Source: Synchiropus splendidus (taxonomy: Eukaryota > Chordata > Actinopteri > Syngnathiformes > Callionymidae). Taken from it: a stretch of DNA of 64,000 bases. The notes under the pieces were generated by a model, which saw nothing but the letters and a program-made list of their open reading frames with translations, did not search any database and was not told where the DNA came from. How positions within the stretch are numbered: position 1 is the first letter of the stretch; each line of letters begins with the position of its first letter. Of the stretch, positions 50,601-63,012 are shown piece after piece. The stretch lies in the NCBI RefSeq assembly GCF_027744825.2, contig NC_071335.1, positions 9,029,001 through 9,093,000 of the forward strand. The letters run 5' to 3'. The position numbers and the translations under genes are program-made.

Positions 50601-53600
50601 GAGAAGCCAAATGGTAGAACCAGGCAGTAGAAGAGGTTGCAGGGAGTAAATCAGACATTCAATAATGGGCAGAAAAGAGGGCGGTTAACAAGAGAGTACA
50701 AGAAGGGAGAGCTGTTGTGTTGGACAAAACCATAAATAACTGAAACCTAGAAAACAGAGAACAACTGTATTGAAAGACAAGTGTGCACATAGGGAGTGCA
50801 ATTGTTTGCACCATGTGGAAGAGTACACAGTACAAAGGAGGTTTTATTCTTGAGCTTACAACACAAGCAATAGCCTGACCATTAATTTTTCCTTTAACTA
50901 CTTGGACTGCTGAACTGTCCTCCCTCCTCACATCTCGTACCACACTGCCCTCATTGCTCTTAGCGGTATAATATATTCATTTACACTCTCAGGAACCAAA
51001 AGAAACCAAAGGAAATTAGAGTTTGTTGTCCGGCTTTTTGAACGTTTATTTTGTTCTTTAAATACCACAAAATGTTTTTTGCCACCAGTTTCCCAATAGT
51101 AGGTAGTTAAAATTACCAGGATTCTATTTTGTAAGAAACCAAGCACAGACATCCTTCACTTGATTTGACCTCTCGCTTCTCATATACATTTTCCTGTTGC
51201 GACGTCGCAAGGTATCTGTATTCTTTGTCGTCATCCTGGAGGAAAGTCAAAGCTGTGTGACTTCGGAGTGATGCTGTTGAAGGGCTTCACTAATCATATT
51301 TCCATTTTTTTTGAATGACACAAAATAGACGTTGACTCTGCAAGGTGAAATACATACACCACCTCACCATTTAAAACATATTTTACAACCACAAGATATA
51401 TTTAAATTAACATTTTTTTAATGTGTTATTCATATGTGCACGACTGTAATCTGGAGTCTGATATTCACTAACATGAGTGTTGTGCTAGTTATTGGTTATC
51501 TAAAATATTTAAAAAGACCTGACACTAATGGGCCGCAGCAAACATCCACAGATGGCTCATCCGACTCTCCTGCTCTTCTTGACCTCAGCTGTCAGGCATC
51601 ACTCTCTGTTCATCAGTCGTAAAACACACATCATCATCCCACCAAACCGGTGCCACACTGTCTTCTGGTCCCCATCTGTTACTTAGCAACCACACACACC
51701 CACATCCACACAGGTACCTCTGTGTTTGCCTTTAAATAGAGCAAATGTCGAGCATATTATTTGTGGTAGAAAACACACCTTTGCTTGCTATCAGAAAAGA
51801 AATGCTGATCGACAACTATTAAAGGAAGATTTTTTTTTAAAAAAGAAAGAAAATTCACTTGTAAAACCTGCACAGTATGTCTTCCAACAAGTCACTGATC
51901 TACATTTCTTCCAGGAGTATGCAAAGCATCTCAACCACAGAAAGGTGTCAAGAATGGAATTGATATGGATGACTGCTACTTTGTTTGTCTAACTTCAACT
52001 ATGAACTCTATTCTCTGTTCATTTTGCAGGCGAGCGCTGATTGCAAAAGAGAAGTTTCGACCAGGCGTTTTCACACACCTGCTAAGCTTCAGTGCTGAAA
52101 TAACTTGGGACGGTTGTGAGCTGTTCTGGCGATACAAATCACAACAAGGGCAGCGGTGTGAGCTATCGCAGCCTTCTACTTTTGCTGTGTGAACAAGCCC
52201 TCCCTCCTTTTCTCCTCCCAGCTGTAATTAGCTTCAAACATACAGCTGAAGCAAGACACGTGTGCTTTGACACACATTTATGGAGACAGCCGGTCCAGGA
52301 CCGTGAAGGCTTTCAGAGAAAACAACAGCATGTATTACTGAAAAGAGGAAACACACAGTTTCAACCGTGTGTGTGTGTGTGTGCACTGGAGGATGCTGTG
52401 GCTCACTCCCCTGAGTCATGATACCATTAATGGGTGGAGGCAGGGGGCAAATGACCGAAAGAAGAAATGTGCTTAAGTAGGAGTGTGTGTGTGTGTGTGT
52501 GGTTCACAAGACTGTGATGAATTTCTGTGTTTAACGTCACGGGTCCTGGTAGTGACAGACCTCTGACCTGTTGTGTGTTTGCATCTGGTCCAAAAGTCTA
52601 TTCTTGTTTAGTTGATTGTTTTTATCAGATGACTCTCTGTGATCAACATTAAAGACGTGGCATGAGTTTCTTCCTCCACTATTGACTGTAACACCACTCT
52701 AGGTGAATGGCCTTCGCAGTAGTCATTGTTCCCTGGCATGATATTAAGGCTTCAGAGGAAGCAAGAGAGTTACCTCATCATCATCCAGCAACAAACAAAA
52801 CCACCCACGTAGTCGAGAACACAAAGGCCCCGTAGCGCTACTTGTTCACAAATAAAATAAATAAAAACTGCAATGTCTCAATTAACTGTGATCATTTGGA
52901 TTTTACTTAGAAGAGAAATATTTGATGGAACATGAAGTCTGTGTTACTCAATATCATCGTTTTATTTGTGATCCAGGAGTCATTTTCAACCCGCCATGTA
53001 ACAGCCAAATTCACACAAATCCACAGAAAATGATGTGCATATATCAGGCCTGTCGTAGGCTCTGTAATGATCCTCTAACACACTGAGCAGACAGCGTGGC
53101 TCATGTGCCAATTAGATCTAATTCTTAGCATGCATCAATTACTCTCTGTCCATAGTTTATTTACTTTGGTCGGACATGTCACTTTTGCCATGGCAGCAAA
53201 CGCCGGAATGGTGATCGCACAAAAGAAAGCGTAACCACCTAGTATGTATGTTTTGGTATTGAAGAAAACCAAACTTGACATGAGGATTTGTGCACCTCTA
53301 CGGCAGCTTTCACCCCAGAAATATGGATTCAAAGATAATGTGTGAACGTGATTCATGTCAGAGAAATAATTATATTATATTACACATGTCACAACATGCA
53401 ATATAAGCAATGATTTTTGGATTATGTTGCCTTTGTTCTTCCCACAATGAGGACATTTTTATTTGCCAAAACATAGAATGTTTAGCATGACGCACGCGCG
53501 CAGACAGATTAATTAGATTATTTTACAATACACTACAGTACATTACATTAGACCTATTGTCCATGATTGTGAAAATATTATGAAGTTCCCTTATATCATC

Positions 53601-54141
53601 AATAAAGCAGACACTCACTGTCGCTCAAAATATGCAGAGCGCATCCCAGAAGTGATGCATTGTCGTGGGAGTGCTACTTTTAATATTCATTCGGGGTGTT
53701 CCAGGACCTTTGATGGGCATAATATGGGCAGAGTAAACCACTTCTTTTGGTAAGCCAGTGTTGGGTATGCGCATGCACATGTTTATAAATCTGGATGTAT
53801 TTGTGTATATGCATGTCCTATGTGCTATAAATGAGGTCAGTGGCCCTTTTCCCTTCACACATATGTCGGTATTTAACCCACGGGATGTGAAGCGTGACTG
53901 TGCTGCCTGTTTTGTCCCAGTTATAAACCACAACTGGTGCTACACAACTATTAGCAGGTTGCTTCTGGAGAGTTAAGGCGGGCAACGTGGTCTAAAGCCA
54001 CAGACATTGACCGTGGAAATGGACACTGTGATATTATTAATGTCCTATATAAGGTGGCATACAATGGAGTGAATATGTAATCTATTAAACAGGCAAACAT
54101 GTAGGACGAGTTATGACATAATGTATACGCTGAGACATTGG
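50601..54141. other. Non-coding, no gene seen
   Basis: Short open frames only. GT microsatellites lie at about 52369-52382 and 52483-52501. A possible LINE-tail remnant (CCCACAATGAGGACATTTTT) is at about 53440-53460 on the minus strand. No RNA gene recognised. Confidence 0.45.
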
Positions 54142-54607
54142 TGTTATGGTTCAAGACGGGACCCAAGTGCAGTGATTAGTAACTTAAAGGAGGCAAGGTG
54201 CGAAGTAAGGAACAATATTTAATAATTCTTAACAATGAAACAGAACAGAAAGCATCACAGAACTGGGAGAATCAAACGTACTTCAATCTCTAAACAGAGA
54301 GACAAAAACTCAATGAACAGAAATAGTCAATCACAGACCAAACCAGGAAACACGCAGAAACAGTGGAGGGAACAAAACACTAACTCAGGCAGCAGGGTTT
54401 CAGACAGAGTTACCACAATACACAAACAAGCGCGCAGAAAGAGAACGAACGAGGAGAGACAGTTTACCACAAGAAAAAGAGGCGTCGATCTGGCACACGT
54501 TGCTGGAATCCAGGTGTTCTTATACACAGGTGAGTAGAGGATGATTGGAAGGAAGGAGGGACAAACAAAACGGGAATCAAGGGACAAAATAAAAGCAGGT
54601 CTTGACA
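54142..54607 (-). mobile_element. Solo LTR of a retrotransposon (466 bp)
   Basis: The element starts TGTTATGGTTCAAGAC and ends GTCTTGACA, so it has TG...CA ends. It is flanked on both sides by the direct repeat ATTGG (54137-54141 and 54608-54612), a perfect 5-bp target-site duplication. On the minus strand it carries a pyrimidine-rich body and a late ATTAAA, as an LTR does. No gag or pol is adjacent, so it is a solo LTR left by recombination. The related plus-strand copy is at 56213-56751. A Ty3/gypsy-type or other LTR superfamily cannot be decided from the LTR alone. Confidence 0.9.
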
Positions 54608-54612
54608 ATTGG

Positions 54613-55899
54613 AATTCTATGAGTTGTTTTAGCTCATAGATGCCTTTGAGGTTTTTTTTTTTGCATTGACGAACACTACTACTGTCTTGCAATTCTGTAC
54701 ACTGGTAATTTTATTTCCACACCATGCTGCTCTGTTCTGTAGAATGCGAGTGCTATAAATTGTTAAATATGAATGAAAATATGTTTAAATGGAAATAACT
54801 ATGTCAATGTTTCCATTTTATTTGTCATTCATTTCCTTGTTTCCTATTTCTGGGACTCTTGGAATCTGTTCCTGAACAAGGACATAAACCTTTGCGCATC
54901 GTATATTTTTATTTTATTTATTTATTTGCATTCATGGAACCTCCGTCGCTGTTGTGCCTGTGCTTCCACACACATAAAAGCAGCCGTGTGTGGACTGAAC
55001 GGGCGTGGCGTCCAATAGAGCGCTGCTTCTTCTTCTGGAACTACGTCCGGCCCCATTCATCTTTATTTACTCCAAAAATATTTGTATAAACTATGTTAAC
55101 TATGCTGTCATTTTTAAACAACGTCTTAAATTAAAGTAAATTCGCAAATGAATCACGCGACATATGTCCGCAGAAGCAGATGGTCAATTAGCGACATTAA
55201 GATAAAGACTATTGCTCATGCGTTTACTTATGAATTTATTTTTCATTCACACAATTTATATATATATATATCACCCAAAGTCTTAGCCCATATCCCTTCA
55301 TCCCACACCTTAACCTGTCCTCCCAGAGTCCTACAGTATGATAAAAAAAAAGTGACACTAGAATTACAATTAAATTTAAACTAACAGAATTAAAAAAAAA
55401 CAATAAATGAACCTGTTTTAATGCGTAAAAGACAGACAGAAAATAAGCAGTGGTAACAAGGAGGACTAGTACGTACAAAAGCACGATAATTTACAAAATA
55501 GTTCTTTGAAACATTGCAGGTCCAGACCCATCCTCAGGTATAGTTATATGAAGCTCTCATCTTCCAGGACATGGCATGTAATCACTGGGGCTGGTGCGGG
55601 AGGTCAGGCAGCAGGTCACCAAAAACAGATATCCAGGAGACAAAAGCATAGCTAACTATAAATCTCTTTCAGACATGACTTTGACTCGCTTGACTCGGAC
55701 AAGCTTTTCAATCAGCCGCCCCACAATAAGAGTGGAATTTTTGGCAGGATCCTCTTAAAAAAAACTTGATTTTTTTCTAGTCTTAAAAAATACAAAGTGT
55801 CACTTAACCAAGTTTTAAATGAGGGTGGTAAAGGAGATTTCCACTGAATGCAATAACATTCGTCTGTAACCATGTCGTGTGGGTCATGGCTAGGGGTCT
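54613..55899. other. Non-coding between repeats
   Basis: AT-rich unique DNA, a short TA run at about 55257-55270 and A-rich tracts. No gene. Confidence 0.5.
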
Positions 55900-56110
55900 A
55901 CCAAATATAGCCATGTATGATGATGCTCCCACAAGCTGGCCAATTTAGGGCATGACCAAAACATATGGGTCAAGTCACAAGGAGTCTGAGAAGATCCACT
56001 GCATCACTCATCCAGTCAGTCAGGGTAAATCCTAGCTGGCCGGGCTTCTTACTATAATGGACCCCGTGCGAAACCTTGAACCGTATCAGGCTAAGAGGTG
56101 GAATCTGTGG
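55900..56110 (-). mobile_element. L1/Tx1-type LINE ORF2 C-terminal fragment
   Basis: The minus strand encodes PLSLIRFKVSHGVHYSKK and, in another frame, HMFWSCPKLASLWEHH. These match the conserved RLIQFK-HR-HYS and THMFW-CP-L--FW blocks near the end of L1-like ORF2. A frameshift and stops separate the blocks. No poly-A tail or target duplication is seen. Confidence 0.75.
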
Positions 56111-56212
56111 AAAACAATGGAAATTTGATAAAGTTATGCAAATGCAGATACCTGAAAAAAAATCTAACATTGTGGTTGTGCTCATTTCTTCAAAAGTGCC
56201 TAGAATTCTATA

Positions 56213-56751
56213 TGTTATGTTCGGTCTCCGTCTGCTTTTATTTTGTTACTACTTGTCCACCGGTTAAGATCTTCCCTTTGTGACATTGTTCTCTAGCGTG
56301 TTTGATAACTTTTACATTGTGCATGCGCGTGTTTTCTGCCACCTTCTTGGTTTCTTCCTTGTTTGTTTTCTGCCCTTTACTGTTAGCTTCCTGCTTTGTG
56401 TGAGTGTTTCTGTAGCTCACCTTTTCTTTCCTCTTGCTAGCTTTATCCCTGTGTGTGTTCATTCAACCACCGGGTGCTTTCCGTTGTTTAGGCCTCGTGA
56501 CTTTGTCCAAGTGTGTTTTTGTTGTCCCCGTCATTTATGCTTGACTTTTATACGCCCATTTTGTTACCGGTTTTTCCCCATCCCTGTGTGTTTCCCTCGC
56601 TCCCTCGTTTTGGTGGTGACCTCCTCGGTTTCCTTGTTTCCTGTTTGTGCCCTGTTTTCTGTATATTTTTTAATAAAACCTAGTTTACATCGAGTCCTAC
56701 ACCAACAGCGATTTTCTACGTTTGGGTCTGTTCTCTTGAACCACCATGACA
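56213..56751 (+). mobile_element. Solo LTR of a retrotransposon (539 bp), same family as 54142-54607
   Basis: It starts TGTTATGTTCGGTCTCC and ends CTTGAACCACCATGACA. The flanks are CTATA at 56208-56212 and CTATA at 56752-56756, a perfect 5-bp target duplication. An AATAAA lies near 56671, about 80 bp from the 3' end, as expected for the R region of an LTR. The ends align with the reverse complement of the copy at 54142 (TGTCAAGACCTGCTTTTATT against TGTTATG..GTCTGCTTTTATT). No internal genes adjoin it. Confidence 0.92.
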
Positions 56752-57254
56752 CTATATGTATACTTCAGATCTAATCAAATTTGCTGTACGTTAATCATTT
56801 GATAATAATCTCGATTCATACTTTGAATGTCACGTTTTGGCTGCCATGTCACCAGACTTAGAGGTCGACTCAGTCATCCAGCAACATAGCTCATCCTCAC
56901 ATGGACATCCAAACTGAGATGGGGGATTTATACAACAGCAAACCTGCTGAGTCATGGGCCGACAATGATGATAATAACAGTAGTGCCGCAGAGGTAAACA
57001 GATAAGAGTGATAAGAAGAAGGCACGTGAGGCACACATGAGACCAGACGCACACAAACACACCTGCCCACTGTTTCCACCAGCAGTTATTACAGACCGAC
57101 ACGCCTACAGACTGCTGCTCGACATGACACCGCACACATGCACTCTCACACAGTCTGCAATATGTGCATGTGTGCAGATGTAGAGAGGTCACGTGTGACT
57201 AACTTTCTCTCCCCGCTGTCTTTCAGTTGAGGGATAGAAGCCTATACACACATA

Positions 57255-57450
57255 CATGTTTGTTTTTCCATCCTTGTGAGGACAATGAGGTTTCTCATGA
57301 TAATGCAGCCTCTCACCCTAAACCTAAGGATCCAAAACAAACGGCTAACCTTAACCATGACTCTGAACCCCCCAGTGTCATACGGTTCTCACAAGGATAG
57401 TGATTTGACAAGAATTCGTCCCCACAAAGTAGGATAAACAAAGCAACACG
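57255..57450 (-). repeat. GT-microsatellite-linked dispersed repeat, copy 3
   Basis: It contains CCTTGTGAGGACAATGAGGT, CACCCTAAACCTAAGGATCC, CTAACCTTAACCATGACTCT and GGTTCTCACAAGGATAGTG, in the orientation opposite to the copy at 59690. Confidence 0.65.
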
Positions 57451-58935
57451 CTCACAGTTGAGTCTTGAGCTTTTCAATGGAGGAGCCTGTATGGCAACAT
57501 GCAAGTGCACAAACATGAATGTCCTTTTGGAGATAGCACACTACTTTCAAGCTTATTAAATAAATACTGAACTTTAATCAACTTCAAGCACTTATAACTC
57601 AAAATGCTTCGCTCCATCTTAGTATTTTAAGTTTGGAGACTAAAGATGTATTAAAGAAATATGTTTTAAAAGGGACCTATAGTGGTCTTGTGGTCTGGTG
57701 TTGTAAGGGTTGTGTACAGTGGTAGCTAGCTTACGCATCACCTACCAACATGTACTGAGAGGTGAAAAAACAAAGGTGGTCCATTTAGTTTTGAAAATGC
57801 GCCTGCATGTTGTTACACTGACAAAATCCATTCGAGATGTCAAGAGGTTTGACGTCTCAGAGCTTGTGCATGTAACCAGCAAGGAGTTGAAAACTTTTCA
57901 CCATCTGACTTTTGCCACGCTACAAAGGCTAAGTTTGTTTTTGAGGACCGGACACTGCAGGATTGAGCTGCAACAGTCTCCCCCTGCATCAATTGTTGCA
58001 TCAACCGTTTCAATGACATGACCATCTGTTGCAGGTTTTGTGGAGAACCACTCTGCTCTGAGCTTTTTCAAAGACTTGGATGACAGAATCTGTGACTCCG
58101 TCTGCACTAATGTTGCTGTCTCTGAAGACAGGATTCAGCCAAGTACTAAAGAACAACAATATTATTTTGGATGAATAGAAATCTGTTGTCAAGTAAAGCC
58201 AAAAGGAACTCCACTTTGTCCATTGGGTAGTTCTTTATAGTCTACAGATCATTCAATGTAAACTGTGCGTTTCGAGGGAGGTGGCCATTTTGAAAAGTGG
58301 CATTTTCTGATTGAAACCAACCTAACGGCATATAAAACCCATACTGGCCATATTAAGTTTCAAAAAGATGGTGGATGAGTGGCTGTCGTAAATGTGTCTT
58401 TTTGGGCTCCCGTCTCGTTTTCTGTCTTTCTCACACATATTTTTCAAAATGAGAAAGACCGACCCAGCTGCCTGGTCCAGTGCAGCAAAAAAGTGCTAGT
58501 CACAGAAAAGTTGTCATCTTTCTTTTTCTTTTTTTTTTTTGTTTTGCAATCAAATAGCCATCGGGAATTGCACAGTGGTTACTTTTAACCAACTCTTCCG
58601 TACACAACAAGAGGCTTATATTTTACAGCATTATTCTGACTAAGAGCTGAAGGCATTTGGACCAATACACTGAGACAAATATTTCTTTTTCCTGAATCAA
58701 CACGAGAATCTAAGTCAACTGTTCTAGTCATGTGGCCCACAGGATGACATCTTCAAATCCCTTGGGCCTAAAGGCAGCATTGTGTCCTTCAATAGCCCTG
58801 GATGGTTGAAAATGTAATTATCATCGTGCTATTTATTCAGTCTGCGGATTTATGTTGTATGATGACCATTCTTTCACTGTCATTAGTAATGCTGAGGGTT
58901 TCTTTCTAGATTAGATTCAGCTTCAATGATGAGAA
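57451..58935. other. Non-coding, unexplained semi-open region
   Basis: At 57700-58180 several open frames of 60-100 codons lie on both strands. None resembles a known protein. It could be a decayed repeat or pseudogene. The rest shows nothing recognisable. Confidence 0.35.
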
Positions 58936-59003
58936 CAGGGATGTGAAACTCAAGGCCTCTGGGCCAAATCCAGCCCACCGATTCATTTCATGACCAACAA
59001 GAG
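58936..59003. mobile_element. hAT-like element end fragment
   Basis: CAGGGATGTGAAACTCAAGG followed by CTCTGGGCCAAATCCAGCCC matches a very common fish hAT-type terminus (CAGGGGTGTCAAACTC, GGGCCAAATC) from memory. No opposite end was found, so this is a remnant. Confidence 0.55.
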
Positions 59004-59689
59004 CTGAGTTCAGTGAGTGCATGCAAAACTAGATCACCACGTAGCTGTCATGACATCTAATCTGGAAACTTGCATGTAAATGGATGGGAATTTGATGAAA
59101 GATGGGAAGTGGTTTGTGCTTCAAGAGTGTTTCCTGTGGAATGAAGGGAGGTCTGTGGTGATGGAGGAAATGTCGGCATCTTGACAGTGGAGACTGATAC
59201 CACACTTTAGTTTCAATTCTTGCCTTCTGTTAAAGGAGTTCAACTTATAGACGATGAAAAAACACTTGTTTGGCCGGTCACTTGGATTGACACCACTAGA
59301 AAAAAGGACTTCACTCAGCAGCGGCATATAATACTTACTACTAAAATATTCTGTGTCTGCGTTTCACACTGATGCTTTAAACGTTAAACAATTTCCATTG
59401 TTATTATGTTATATCTATTTGTTTTTATTTTTAACCACACAATGGGTCAATCGACTAGTGCCAAACTAACATACCAAATCCAAAAGTTAGTGTTTGTCAG
59501 AGACACTAAGTCCTGGGAGAAAGTGTGCACGTGTAGGTACATGTGTGCGTGCGTCGCACATGGATGTGTGTAGTGTGTGAATGTGGAATCAAAGGGATCA
59601 CCTGCTGGGATTGAGCTGCACTCATAAGCTGATGTACTGCCAGGCCTGGAGCCTGACCTTAACAGTACTCGCCTTGCCTGTATGTGTGT

Positions 59690-60065
59690 GTGTGTTCTTG
59701 TACTTCCATCTCTGTGAGAACCTCTATAAGTTTTTAATCAACAGAGTGAGGACATTTTGGCCGGTCCTCACCGCGTGGGCATGTTTTGCCATACTTGTGA
59801 GCACCAAGTCTTAACTCTAACACACCATGATGTGAGGACATCATGCTTTGTGAGGACATTTCGTCCAGTCTTCGCAAGGTTTAGAGAGCTAAAACATTAG
59901 TGAAAGTAGTTCATTATATTCTTATAGTTTAGATTTGGTTCAGAGTCCTAAGGTTAAGGTTGGCCATTTGTTTTGGATGGTGAAGTGTATTGTGAGAGGC
60001 AGGGGAAAGCATTGTCAATGAGAGGTCCCCACAATAAGAGCAAAACAAAAAAGTGTGTGTGTGTG
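59690..60065 (+). repeat. GT-microsatellite-linked dispersed repeat, copy 4 (longest)
   Basis: It opens with GT repeats and TTCTTGTACTTCCATCTCTG, has GAGGACATTTTGGCCGGTCC and a second GTGAGGACATTTCGTCCAG, then AGAGTCCTAAGGTTAAGGTT, GGGAAAGCATTGTCAATGAG, AGGTCCCCACAA, and closes with another GT run at about 60053-60064. It is the fullest copy and shows the family is bounded by GT tracts on both sides. Confidence 0.75.
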
Positions 60066-60857
60066 ATACAGAGCAAGGGTGTTTTCAAATTAGAGTAAAA
60101 CTTAAGAAGGCAAATGGGTAGAAAACTTGTTGCAGAAACTAAATGTGTGTATGTGCTCATGATGTGAGTCTGTGAATCCATTCTGTGTGTGTGTGTGTAC
60201 TGTATGTGTGGGGTATCGGCTATCATGTTTGACTGCCCTGTGTGAAAGCCCTTCCACTGGAAAAAAAAATGTTTTGATCTGCTGCCATACATGCTTAAGC
60301 ATTCAACACTTGACCGTGCCGGCCGCACACAGCAGAGGGGCAGTGCCACAGGATGTCTTGCACTGGTCAGGCATGTGTGGACACCCCTCTCCACTGGCTC
60401 TTATCAGAGATAATATTGTATTGTAACAACAGTATTGTAAACTATAAAAACTATATTGTAAACAGACAGCCTCTTGCTTTTCTTTTTCAGACACTTGCTT
60501 CCTCACTGTTTCCATTTTCACCTACATTTTTTAAACTTTTTTTCTTAATCTGTCTGTCCGTCTGTTTGTCTATCGGTGTCCACATGGGTGTGTGTGTGGG
60601 TGCACATGGTCTCCTGCAGCAATTGGGAAATCCTTCAAAATCCATAATTCACGCTACACTGCTCCTCTCCCTCCCTTGCCTTCCACTCTTTCTCCCTCTG
60701 CAGACCTGTGTGTGCGTGTGTGTGTGTGTATCTGCGGGGAGGCGAGAGAGAGACTTGAATACAGATGCAGATTCCTTGCGGAAAAAACCCAAATAAACAT
60801 AATCTTGAGTTCAGGACCTCACACTCTTCCACACACTCACACACACATTACGCCCTT
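60066..60857. other. Non-coding with short GT tracts
   Basis: GT runs near 60184-60200 and 60706-60728. No gene. Confidence 0.5.
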
Positions 60858-60930
60858 ATGCAAATAACCCTTCATTTTACTGACTCCTTATGCAAAGCAG
60901 GAGCAATATTTAATGGCACTATATGCAAAT
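60858..60930. promoter_or_regulatory. Candidate enhancer: three POU octamer motifs at about 32-bp spacing
   Basis: ATGCAAAT at 60858-60865, ATGCAAAG at 60890-60897 and ATGCAAAT at 60923-60930 are all on the plus strand. Starts are 32 and 33 bp apart, close to three helical turns. A TTAAT and an AATTAAG motif lie among them. Octamers are bound by POU-domain factors. Function and target gene are unknown. Confidence 0.4.
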
Positions 60931-61465
60931 TAAGACTTCTGTAGCCACTTGCTGTACATGAGAACCCGCCACTTATATCAAACAAAAACACACATCTCCC
61001 AAATGAACACGTTTGTAAAGTGAAGCTGGGACATAGTGTCTCTGAAGGAAAAGCATTTATGAGTGTTCCTTGAAATAATGCATCTATATTTTATGTAAGC
61101 AGCTTTGTAAATACTATTATAATGCCACATTATTTATCATTTAAAATGTGAAATGTTCTGTTAGTGAGCCCTGAGCACCCTAGTATAGGTGTGACAGTGT
61201 GTGAGTCGCTCACTGTCTGTGGCAGACCTTTCCACGGTGTCCCACACACCATGTGGCTGGGATGGGCTGCAGCCGACCCGGTGCCCGGTGACAGGATTAA
61301 GCCATTAAAATGAACGACTGAAAACACACTTGCTGAACAAACAGTTGCAGGCAATAAAAGCACATAAATTAAAGGTTCTGTCCTACACGTGTCCTCATGC
61401 TTTGGGTGCTCATAGAATTTAGAAAAATACTTCATTAGTCTCATCAACAATTTTAAACGCGAGAT
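60931..61465. other. Non-coding, no gene seen
   Basis: Unique AT-rich DNA; a GC-richer block at 61200-61300 has no recognisable feature. Confidence 0.45.
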
Positions 61466-61545
61466 AAGTTTCCTTTATTAGTCCCAGAAATTCCACATTC
61501 ACAGCAACAAAAGCAAAGCAATAGAAAGGAAATACAATAGCAAAG
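61466..61545 (-). mobile_element. 3' tail of an L2/Rex-like LINE
   Basis: CTTTATTAGTCCCAGAAATT followed by CCACATTCACAGCAACAAAAG is the reverse complement of the usual fish LINE 3' end (TTGCTGTGAATGTGG..., ...GGGACTAATAAAG). No coding part. Confidence 0.6.
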
Positions 61546-62811
61546 AAATCTGCATCACCAGTATTTGGTGGCACATGACTTTGAGGTTAAAGTGATTTGT
61601 TAATCTAACAATAGCAGCAGACAACTGTCATCAGAAAGCATTTTAAATTTGATGTTTGATGAATAAATTTAACCTGAATCTCATCTGAAGACTAGGACCT
61701 GGAGGGTAAAGACAAAAGCTAATTTATTCCTCACTCACATTCAGCAGAGGGTGGTGCCACGGTCAATAGTATGTTGTATGTCAGTTTTCTTAGTTTTATC
61801 TATGTAACTTAATTTGAACACACCATATGGAATATAATACTAATAATTTTAAATATTATTTGAATACAATATTATTATGTTATGTGATGTAATATACTGT
61901 TAGTATTGTATTATATTATATATTATATATATATATATATATATATTATATTGTTGTTGCTGTCGATATTATTCTTTAAAAAAAATACATTTGTAACTGT
62001 AACTAAAACAATATTTGCAAAATACAAATCCCCGCACCCTTAGTACCCCTCTCAAAAATATACTAAATTAGTTAATTCATCTAAATAATAATAATAATAA
62101 TAATACTTTTTTGTTAAATGGGTAACCTTTAAAAACTGAACTTGCAAGTTTTCTACTTTGCGCTGAATTTCTTTTGTTGGATGAGGAACAGAACAAGTGT
62201 TTTGTCTTCTTGTCAGGTGCATGTTATTAAGACCACAAGCACAGTGAGAAATGGGTTTGACTGCGTCTATTCATTCAAGATGGCCTTGAAAGTTTTACAG
62301 CGCTAAATATTAATTATTTTGAGCAGTTTTCAGCCTTTTTCTTTTCACCAAAAGGAAAAGTCAGTCTGAAGCTGGTCCATCTCTGAGGAAGTTGCTGTGT
62401 GTGTTTGTTTCAAACTTCATCCTCTATGGGGATTTTGAAAAGTTAGTTCTGGTAAATACAAATGAAACCACCTGCACATCCTGTTTTACTAGTGAACCTT
62501 CAAATGTGTTGCAAAATCGTCTGTTAATAAAGTTTCCTCTGGCCTTGAGTAGTTCCTCCCTCATACACGGGAATGTGGCGTTGAGATAAAGATGAATGAT
62601 CCTACAAGTTAAAGCTCAACACTTTTACTGGCTGTCGGTATACAAAGACGCTGTAAATGAATTATATTATGCACTATAATCTCTTAGATACACACTCGCA
62701 GGCCTACAGGAGCACACAGGCCGCAGGAGGTCTTGGCTCAGACTGCTCCACGTGTGTGAGTAGTCCTTGGGTTGCAGCCTTCTCGGGCGGATTTATGAAT
62801 CTGTGCATGTC
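61546..62811. other. AT-rich non-coding
   Basis: Very AT-rich at 61820-62110 with an AT tract (61924-61950) and an (AAT)n run at about 62085-62104. No gene. Confidence 0.5.
61924..61950. repeat. (AT)n microsatellite
   Basis: About 13 AT units in an AT-rich region. Confidence 0.93.
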
Positions 62812-63012
62812 TGTGTGTGTGTGTGCCTTTACTTTAGAGGACCAATTCTTGAAAACTAACCTAGTTGTAGGGACAAGGCTGAACCTCAATTTAAAGATTA
62901 TAACCTCAAAAAAACAAGGTAGAGTAATGGTTACGTTTATGCAGTGTTTGAATGGTAAGGTTTAGGGATAAACATTAAGGCAAGGGAAAGCATTATGACA
63001 ATGAGTGTCCTT
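62812..63012 (+). repeat. GT-microsatellite-linked dispersed repeat, copy 5
   Basis: It begins with GTGTGTGTGTG and AGAGGACCAATTCTTG, then GGTAAGGTTTAGGGATAAAC, GGGAAAGCATTATGACAATG and AGTGTCC. It matches the right half of copies 2 and 4. Confidence 0.7.
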
